Part shown: piece after piece, positions 7,122 through 11,134 of the stretch
How the letters are laid out: each line of letters opens with the position of its first letter
Numbering within the stretch: position 1 is the first letter of the stretch
Assembly: GCA_019689775.1 (NCBI GenBank)
Contig: JADGGV010000085.1
Location: 1-11,134 of the forward strand
DNA length: 11,134 nt
Direction of reading: 5' to 3'
From: Gemmatimonadota bacterium
Lineage (GTDB): Bacteria; Gemmatimonadota; Gemmatimonadetes; Longimicrobiales; RSA9
Program-made: the position numbers and the translations under genes
The notes under the pieces: generated by a model
The model's input: only the letters and a program-made list of their open reading frames with translations
The model's database searches: none
What the model was told of the DNA's origin: nothing

Positions 7122-7147
7122 CGACGGGCGCCTCGAGGCGCCCGTCG
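7122..7147. repeat. Perfect 26-bp palindrome before hemX
   Basis: CGACGGGCGCC at 7122-7132 and GGCGCCCGTCG at 7137-7147 flank TCGA, giving an 11-bp GC-rich stem with a 4-base loop, or a 26-bp self-complementary DNA site. It lies 11 bases upstream of the chosen ATG of the HemX-like gene, in its expected 5' leader. No T-run follows on either strand, so it is not a standard intrinsic terminator. It could be an operator, a leader hairpin or a dispersed repeat; the sequence does not decide. Confidence 0.85.
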
Positions 7148-7180
7148 GACTGACTGCCGCAAACGATGCCCCCGGCCGTC

Positions 7181-7200
7181 CGCCGGCGAACGCGCCGGCG
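7181..7200 (-). terminator. GC hairpin after the LysM gene (possible weak terminator)
   Basis: Two copies of the self-complementary octamer CGCCGGCG (7181-7188 and 7193-7200) are separated by four bases and can form an 8-bp stem, beginning 7 bases after the TAG stop of the LysM gene. The downstream minus strand (GACGGCCGGGGGC) has no T-tract, so termination would have to be weak or factor-dependent. Confidence 0.3.
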
Positions 7201-7207
7201 CGCGGGG

Positions 7208-8335
7208 CTACGGAGCCTTGCGAACGAGCCGAACCTTGAGTCCCGGGCGGACCACGGCCTCGTCCAGCGCGACGATGCGCGCGCTGGCGCTCCGCTCCTC
7301 TACCCGCGCGACGCGCAAGCGTGCCACGCGCTCCTCGGGGAGCTGCGTCGCCGGGCTGCGGGCGGCGGGCCGCTCGGCCAGGTAGGCCTCGAGCTCGTCG
7401 CCCGGCTCGAGCCCGGTGGACCGGCCGAGGTCGACGAAGACGACGTCCGCCGGCGTCGGGAGCGGCCCCGGCCGCGCGAGCTGCACGATCCGGCCGACGG
7501 GCCCGTCGCGGACCGGCTCGGTCGCGAGCGGCGCGTCGGCGAAGTCGGGCAGCGGGATCGCCTTGACCGTCTCGAGCACCGGCCCGAACTGCTCGACCAG
7601 GCGCGCCGTCATCACGTCGTGCGCGGTGCGCTCGACGGCGACGACGCCGACCGGCTCGAGGACGAAGCCCCAGCCGGGCACCGCCGCACCGCGCCGCACC
7701 AGGAGGAGCCGGTCGCCGACCGCCGGCCGCCCGGCCGGGCCGTAGCGCAGGTAGACGCGGTCCTGCACCTCGAACTGCTGCGCCAGCCGCCCGCCGCCGG
7801 TGCGCGGATCGACGCCCTCGAGGAGTTCGCCGACCACCTGGAGCGACGCGGTGTCGCCGAGCCACGGCGTGGCGAGCATCTCCCGGCGCGTGACGGCCGG
7901 CAGCTCCTCCGGCGCGGGCACTCGCTCCTCCGCCCTGGGTCGCGGGAAGAAGCGCGTGCGCGGCTGGCCGCTCGGGTCGCGCCCGCCGTCCGCCTCCGCG
8001 ACCGGCGCCGCCGCCACGGCCGCCTCGCCCGGCGCGGCCTTCGCCTGTACCCACCCGACGCCCGGGATGAAGAGCCGCTGGTTCGGGTAGATCCAGTGGG
8101 GGTCCTTGATCCGCGAGCGGTTCGCCTCGTAGATCCTTGGCCACTGGAACGGATCGCCGAGGTACTGGCGCGCGAGGTCCCAGAGGGTGTCGCCCCGCCG
8201 CACCTCGTGGTTGCGGCCCGCCTGCGTGGAATCCGCCTGCTGCTGCGCGCCGAGCGGCGCCGCGGCCGCGAGCGCGGCGACGTACGCCGCGCCGGGTACG
8301 AGCCGCCGGATCGAGGTCGGGATCGAGCGTTTCAC
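7208..8335 (-). CDS. Secreted LysM-domain protein of unknown function
   Basis: Exported protein with an N-terminal peptidoglycan-binding LysM domain. A frame-extending TTG exists at 8359, but GTG at 8335 is the better start: AGGAG sits 5 bases upstream and the protein then begins with a clean signal peptide (KRSIPTSIRR, hydrophobic core, probable cleavage after PLGA at residue 30). This gives 375 residues. LysM covers about 42-91 (HEVRRGDTLWDLARQYLG at 43-60, IYPNQRLFIPG at 82-92). About 20 residues on, the chain is rich in Ala, Pro and charged residues to roughly 150. The remaining 225 residues show no motif I recognise, but RVYLRYGP, VGDRLLLVRRG and the C-terminal KVRLVRKAP suggest beta-rich structure. 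There is no lipobox, catalytic signature or second membrane segment. A cell-wall-associated or periplasmic role is inferred from LysM alone. Confidence 0.85.
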   Translation of the reverse strand: MKRSIPTSIRRLVPGAAYVAALAAAAPLGAQQQADSTQAGRNHEVRRGDTLWDLARQYLGDPFQWPRIYEANRSRIKDPHWIYPNQRLFIPGVGWVQAKAAPGEAAVAAAPVAEADGGRDPSGQPRTRFFPRPRAEERVPAPEELPAVTRREMLATPWLGDTASLQVVGELLEGVDPRTGGGRLAQQFEVQDRVYLRYGPAGRPAVGDRLLLVRRGAAVPGWGFVLEPVGVVAVERTAHDVMTARLVEQFGPVLETVKAIPLPDFADAPLATEPVRDGPVGRIVQLARPGPLPTPADVVFVDLGRSTGLEPGDELEAYLAERPAARSPATQLPEERVARLRVARVEERSASARIVALDEAVVRPGLKVRLVRKAP

Positions 8336-8340
8336 GGGGT

Positions 8341-8345
8341 CTCCT
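8341..8345 (-). promoter_or_regulatory. Shine-Dalgarno that fixes the GTG start of the LysM gene
   Basis: The minus strand reads AGGAG, five bases, then GTG at 8335-8333. This good match favours the GTG over the TTG at 8359, and the resulting N-terminus is a typical signal peptide. Confidence 0.75.
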
Positions 8346-8362
8346 GAGGCAGCATCCAACCG

Positions 8363-8381
8363 GCCGGACGGTCTGTCCGGC
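8363..8381. repeat. Inverted repeat in the ssb-LysM gap
   Basis: GCCGGAC (8363-8369) and GTCCGGC (8375-8381) are exact reverse complements around a 5-base loop. The site lies between the ssb stop and the LysM start, 28 bases upstream of the GTG. No T-run follows on the minus strand, so a terminator role is weak; a leader hairpin or protein-binding site is also possible. Confidence 0.45.
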
Positions 8382-8389
8382 TTCTCCTC

Positions 8390-8417
8390 AGTATCGGCCG
8401 CTCGCTACGGATCCGAA
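8390..8417 (-). promoter_or_regulatory. Candidate weak sigma70-type promoter for the LysM gene
   Basis: On the minus strand TTCGGA (8417-8412) and GATACT (8395-8390) are separated by 16 bases in the 116-base gap after ssb. Both boxes match the consensus only in part, so this is tentative. If real, the inverted repeat at 8363-8381 would lie in the 5' leader. Otherwise the gap holds no gene that I can see. Confidence 0.25.
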
Positions 8418-8451
8418 GCGCCGCCCCGGGGCGTCGACGGCGACGCCCGTG

Positions 8452-8865
8452 TCACGACCGACCTCGGCGCGACTCGCCCTCCGGCTCCGCCGCCGCGTCC
8501 CGCGGCGGCCAGGCGGGGGGCGGCGCCTCGCCGCGCGGGCCCAACACGAGCAGGTCGTCGGCGACGATCTCCGTCGCGTACCGCGTCCGGCCGGCGTTGT
8601 CCTCCCAACTGCGATACTCGATCCGCCCCTCCACGTAGACCGGCTCGCCGCGCCGGACGGCCCGCTCCGCCGTCTCCGCCAGGCGGTCCCAGGCCACGAT
8701 CCGGTGCCACTCGGTCTTCTCGTGCTGCTGCCCATCCCGGCTCGTGAACCGCCGGCCGGTCGCGAGCGAGAACGTGGCGACGCGGCGGCCGCCGGGCGTC
8801 GTCCGGAGCTCCGGATCGGCGCCGACGTTCCCGATCAGCATCACCTTGTTCAGGCTTCGGCTCAT
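8452..8865 (-). CDS. ssb: Single-stranded DNA-binding protein SSB, lacking the acidic tip
   Basis: Binds single-stranded DNA during replication, repair and recombination. The frame extends upstream, but ATG 8865 gives the normal SSB N-terminus (SRSLNKVMLIGNVGADPELR) and 137 residues. The OB fold covers about 4-109, with TPGGRRVATFSLAT (23-36), TEWHRIVAWDRLAE (51-64) including Trp53 and Trp59, and GEPVYVEGRIEYRSWED (73-89). The tail after residue 110 is short and Pro/Ala-rich and ends ESRRGRS, which is basic. The usual acidic DDDIPF-type tip that recruits partner proteins is absent, and neither alternative frame downstream encodes one. A strong promoter lies upstream, the ribosome binding site is weak, and the preceding gene hemB ends 97 bases earlier. 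Confidence 0.93.
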   Translation of the reverse strand: MSRSLNKVMLIGNVGADPELRTTPGGRRVATFSLATGRRFTSRDGQQHEKTEWHRIVAWDRLAETAERAVRRGEPVYVEGRIEYRSWEDNAGRTRYATEIVADDLLVLGPRGEAPPPAWPPRDAAAEPEGESRRGRS

Positions 8866-8904
8866 GCGTGGCCGGTGCGGGCTGAGGCCCCGGGTAGGGC
8901 GGCC

Positions 8905-8933
8905 AAGGTACGCCGGATGTTTGGCGCTGTCAA
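8905..8933 (-). promoter_or_regulatory. Sigma70-type promoter of ssb
   Basis: The minus strand shows a perfect -35 box TTGACA (8933-8928), a 17-base spacer and a -10 box TACCTT (8910-8905) that keeps the important first T, A and last T. A transcript would start near 8898 and leave a leader of about 30-35 bases before the ssb ATG at 8865. It sits in a locally less GC-rich part of the 97-base hemB-ssb gap, immediately after a hairpin that may end the upstream transcript. Confidence 0.65.
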
Positions 8934-8940
8934 TCGAACT

Positions 8941-8956
8941 CCGCGCCACGGCGCGG
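8941..8956 (-). terminator. Possible terminator after hemB
   Basis: CCGCGC (8941-8946) and GCGCGG (8951-8956) form a 6-bp stem with a 4-base loop, 6 bases after the hemB stop. On the minus strand it is followed by AGTTCGATT, which is only modestly T-rich. The position just before the ssb promoter fits a transcript end, but the T-tract is poor. Confidence 0.4.
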
Positions 8957-8962
8957 CGGGCG

Positions 8963-9943
8963 CTACCGCGCCCGCTGCCGGCGCGCGAACTCCGTCGCCC
9001 AGTACGTGATGATCATGTCGGCGCCGGCGCGCTTCATCGCGGTGAGCGCCTCCTCCATGGCGCGGTCGGCGTCGAGCCAACCGAGCCGGCCGGCGGCGAG
9101 GATGGCGGAGTACTCGCCGGAGACGTGGTAGGCGGCGAGCGGGTAGCCGGTCAGCTCCTTGACGCGCCAGATGACGTCGAGGTACGCCTGCGCCGGCTTG
9201 ACCATGATCATGTCGGCGCCCTCGTCAATGTCGAGCAGCACCTCGCGTAGCGCCTCCTCGGCGTTGGCCGGGTCCATCTGGTAGGATCGCCGGTCGCCGA
9301 ACTGCGGCGCGCTCTCGGCGGCCTCGCGGAACGGGCCGTAGAACGCGGAGGCGTACTTGGCGGCGTAGGAGAGGATCGCGACGTCGGCGAAGCCCTCCTC
9401 GTCGAGCGTCTGGCGGATGGCGGCCACGCGGCCGTCCATCATGTCGCTGGGCGCGACGATGTCGGCGCCGGCCCGGGCGTGGGAGAGCGCCTGGCGCGCG
9501 AGCAGCTCGAGCGCCTCGTCGTTCTGGACCTCGCCGTCGCGGACCGGGCCGCAGTGGCCGTGCGACGTGTACTCGCACAGGCAGACGTCCGTGATGACGA
9601 CGAGCTGCGGCAGCTCGCGCTTGAGCGCGGCGACGGCGCGCTGCACGGGGCCGTCGGGGTCCTCGCCGCTGGAGCCGGTCTCGTCCTTGTGGTCGGGGAT
9701 GCCGAAGAGCAGGACGGCGGGCACGCCCAGCTCGGCGGCGGTGGCGGCGTCGCGCACCAGCTCGTCGACGGAGGTCTGGAAGACGCCGGGCATGGAGCCG
9801 ATCGGCTTGCGGACGCCCTGCCCGACGGTGGCAAACAGCGGGAGGATCAGGTCGTCGACGGAGACGCGGGTCTCGCGCACCAGGCGGCGCAGCGTCTCGG
9901 TGCGGCGCAGCCGGCGCGGGCGGTACTCGGGGAATTGGGCCAT
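8963..9943 (-). CDS. hemB: Porphobilinogen synthase (delta-aminolevulinic acid dehydratase) HemB
   Basis: Condenses two 5-aminolevulinate molecules into porphobilinogen in the cytoplasm. The 326-residue product is full length (family about 320-340). The N-terminus has RPRRLRRTETLRRLVRET, typical of the arm region. The zinc site is present as Cys121, Cys123 and Cys131 (DVCLCEYTSHGHCG), so this is the zinc-dependent rather than the Asp-rich magnesium type. The Schiff-base lysines are Lys196 in SYAAKYASAFYGPFR and Lys249 in MIMVKPA. PSDMMDGRV (165-173) and AAYHVSGEY (270-278) are also conserved. It starts at ATG 9943, 3 bases after the rimI stop, with only a weak ribosome binding site, which suggests coupling. 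hemC and hemD do not accompany it. Confidence 0.98.
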   Translation of the reverse strand: MAQFPEYRPRRLRRTETLRRLVRETRVSVDDLILPLFATVGQGVRKPIGSMPGVFQTSVDELVRDAATAAELGVPAVLLFGIPDHKDETGSSGEDPDGPVQRAVAALKRELPQLVVITDVCLCEYTSHGHCGPVRDGEVQNDEALELLARQALSHARAGADIVAPSDMMDGRVAAIRQTLDEEGFADVAILSYAAKYASAFYGPFREAAESAPQFGDRRSYQMDPANAEEALREVLLDIDEGADMIMVKPAQAYLDVIWRVKELTGYPLAAYHVSGEYSAILAAGRLGWLDADRAMEEALTAMKRAGADMIITYWATEFARRQRAR

Positions 9944-9946
9944 CGC

Positions 9947-10420
9947 TCAGTCCGTTGCGAGGGTCGGGGCGTCCGGATCGAGGTCCTTGCGCATGACGAG
10001 CGCGTCCTCGACCGGCTCCATGTAGTAGTTGCGCCGGCGGCCGACCTCACGGAAGCCGTAGCGGCGATAGATGTGCTGCGCCCGGAGGTTGGAGACGCGG
10101 ACCTCGAGGAACACCTCGCGGATGCGCCGCTCGCGGGCGCGGGCCGTGACGGCATCGAGGAGACGGCGCGCGAAGCCGCGGCGCCGCCACTCGGGGGAGA
10201 CGGCGACGTTGCCGAGCTCGCCCTGGTCGAGGACCGACCAGAAGACGGCGTAGCCGGCGACGACGCCGTCGGCCTCGAGCACGAAGAGGTCGGCGTCGCT
10301 GCGCCGCAGCAGGCCGCGGAACGTCGTCTCGTTCCACGGCATGGTGTAGCACGCGTACTCGATCTCCATCACCCGCGGGAGATCGGCGGTGCTCATCGGG
10401 CGGATCCGCCCATCCTCCAT
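9947..10420 (-). CDS. rimI: RimI-like GNAT N-acetyltransferase
   Basis: RimI acetylates the N-terminal alanine of ribosomal protein S18 using acetyl-CoA; related GNATs may have other N-terminal targets. The frame is open upstream inside tsaB, but ATG 10420 overlaps the tsaB stop as TGATG and starts just before the first strand (RIRPMSTADLPRVMEIE), giving 157 residues, as expected. CYTMPWNETTF (24-34) is typical of RimI. The acetyl-CoA loop is RRRGFARRLL (79-88), after GELGNVAVSPEWR (67-79). EVFLEVRVSNLRAQHIYRRYGF (102-123) holds the conserved Glu, Asn and Tyr, and RRRNYYMEP (128-136) precedes the last strands. The tsaB-rimI pair is a common bacterial arrangement, which supports RimI over another GNAT. 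Confidence 0.92.
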   Translation of the reverse strand: MEDGRIRPMSTADLPRVMEIEYACYTMPWNETTFRGLLRRSDADLFVLEADGVVAGYAVFWSVLDQGELGNVAVSPEWRRRGFARRLLDAVTARARERRIREVFLEVRVSNLRAQHIYRRYGFREVGRRRNYYMEPVEDALVMRKDLDPDAPTLATD

Positions 10421-11112
10421 CAGCCGCACGCCGCGTTTCGCTCCGCGCCGGAGGGTCGCAGGTACTCCGGCTCCCACGCCTCGGGGTGCCGGACGAGGCC
10501 CGCGGGGTGGACATCCGCGAGCCAGAGCAGCGCCCCCGCGCGTGGCGCCGCCATGTGCGCCGGCGCGACGAGCCCGCCCGCGCTCTCGATCGCCGCGCGG
10601 TGCGCGAGCGCGCCGTCGCCGACGTAGAGCGGCGCGGCGTCGGCCAGCAGCGCGAGCACGGTGCCGAGCGGGCGCGGCGCCGGCGCGAGGCGCTCCTCGA
10701 CGGCGGCGAGGCCGGGGAACGCGTAGCACGCGGAGTAGACCTCGCCGCGCCGCGCGTCGAAGAGCGCGCACACCGGCCGGTCCGCCGACGCGCTGGCCGC
10801 GGCGAGCGCGAGCAGCCCGGAGTAGGCGAAGAGCGGCACGCCGAGCGCCCGCGCGAAGCCCTTCGCCGCCGCGCCGGCAATGCGGATGCCGGTGAAGGAG
10901 CCGGGCCCACCGGCCACGACGATGCCGGCCAGGTCGGCGGGCCGCACGCCGGCGCGGGCGAGGACGAAGTCGACGGCCGGGAGGAGCGACTCGGCGTGGC
11001 GCGTGGCGACGCCGAGCACCACCTCGGCGAGGAGGCGCCCGGCCCGCCCGACGGCGATGCTGCCGACCGGCGTCGACGTGTCGAGGGCGAGGTACGGCGG
11101 GGGCTCGCTCAC
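10420..11112 (-). CDS. tsaB: tRNA threonylcarbamoyladenosine biosynthesis protein TsaB
   Basis: Partner of TsaD and TsaE in forming the t6A modification at position 37 of ANN-decoding tRNAs. The 230-residue product is a normal-length ASKHA-fold protein. It begins YLALDTSTPVGSIAV (7-21) with Asp11. The TsaB hallmark is GGPGSFTGIRIAGAAAKGFA (68-87), and RHAESLLPAVDFVL (38-51) and FDARRGEVYSACY (118-130) are also typical. Like other TsaB proteins it lacks the metal-binding HxxxH of TsaD. The start is GTG at 11112; the frame stays open for the 22 bases to the window edge, so a slightly earlier start is possible, but the family normally begins within a few residues of ALDTS. The stop overlaps the rimI start. 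Confidence 0.95.
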   Translation of the reverse strand: MSEPPPYLALDTSTPVGSIAVGRAGRLLAEVVLGVATRHAESLLPAVDFVLARAGVRPADLAGIVVAGGPGSFTGIRIAGAAAKGFARALGVPLFAYSGLLALAAASASADRPVCALFDARRGEVYSACYAFPGLAAVEERLAPAPRPLGTVLALLADAAPLYVGDGALAHRAAIESAGGLVAPAHMAAPRAGALLWLADVHPAGLVRHPEAWEPEYLRPSGAERNAACG

Positions 11113-11134
11113 GGGCGACTCACCGGTGGGGCGG

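Noticed and set aside
7112..7162. Longer start of the HemX-like protein at 7162
   Set aside because: It would add an Arg-rich stretch translated from the palindrome (RRAPRGARR, read the same way on both strands); the ATG at 7111 begins directly at the first membrane segment.
5963..8347. Two long plus-strand frames (about 395 codons each) opposite hemX and the LysM gene
   Set aside because: Low-complexity Arg/Glu/Asp composition typical of antisense frames; the minus strand carries the signal peptide, LysM and membrane segments.
10398..10411. Perfect 14-bp palindrome GGGCGGATCCGCCC near the rimI start
   Set aside because: It lies inside the rimI coding sequence and encodes ordinary residues (GRIRP); short GC palindromes are expected by chance at this GC content.
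11113..11134. Possible tail of an upstream gene (for example tsaE) ending in a GTGA overlap with tsaB
   Set aside because: Only 22 bases are visible and more than one frame could end here; no family can be supported.
1..11134. CRISPR arrays, insertion sequences, tRNA genes, toxin-antitoxin or defence genes
   Set aside because: Looked for spaced direct repeats, terminal inverted repeats, transposase motifs and tRNA-like arms; none seen, and the window is almost filled by housekeeping genes on one strand.

Overview
The window is a very GC-rich stretch (I estimate around 70 %, not counted) of bacterial chromosome. All recognisable genes lie on the minus strand, so transcription runs from position 11134 towards 1. 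The proteins point to a Gram-negative (diderm) bacterium: a complete Tol-Pal envelope set with a lipoprotein Pal, a periplasmic TolB and a TonB-like protein in the TolA position. The Pal sequence and the TonB-type TolA look like Gemmatimonadota to me. That is inference from general resemblance; Methylomirabilota/Rokubacteria or a deltaproteobacterial relative cannot be excluded without a search.

In transcription order, the first block is tsaB (tRNA t6A modification), rimI (N-acetyltransferase, start overlapping the tsaB stop as TGATG) and hemB (porphobilinogen synthase, 3 bases after rimI). A GC hairpin follows hemB. The ssb gene then starts behind a good sigma70-type promoter (TTGACA, 17-base spacer, TACCTT). 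After a 116-base gap comes a secreted LysM-domain protein, read from a GTG start. A 97-base gap with two hairpins, one of them a perfect 26-bp palindrome, separates it from the last block.

The last block is tightly packed: a HemX/CcsA-type membrane protein, hemA (glutamyl-tRNA reductase), a GalE-like NAD-dependent sugar epimerase, tolQ, tolR, a tolA/tonB-like gene, tolB, pal, and the first 32 codons of a further exported protein running off the left edge (cpoB/ybgF by position). Junctions are ATGA or GTGA overlaps, or gaps of about 1 to 33 bases, so these genes are probably co-transcribed.

Two themes meet here. HemA makes glutamate-1-semialdehyde from glutamyl-tRNA (C5 pathway) and HemB condenses two ALA into porphobilinogen; hemL and hemC are not in the window. 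TolQ/TolR form a proton-driven motor that acts through the TonB/TolA-like protein on TolB and Pal to hold the outer membrane to peptidoglycan during division.

I found no mobile element, CRISPR array, tRNA/rRNA gene, toxin-antitoxin or defence system. This is a housekeeping region and I do not see a new biological system in it. The points most worth a second look are the SSB lacking its acidic C-terminal tip, the perfect palindrome before the heme genes, the TonB-like protein replacing TolA, and the sugar epimerase between hemA and tolQ.
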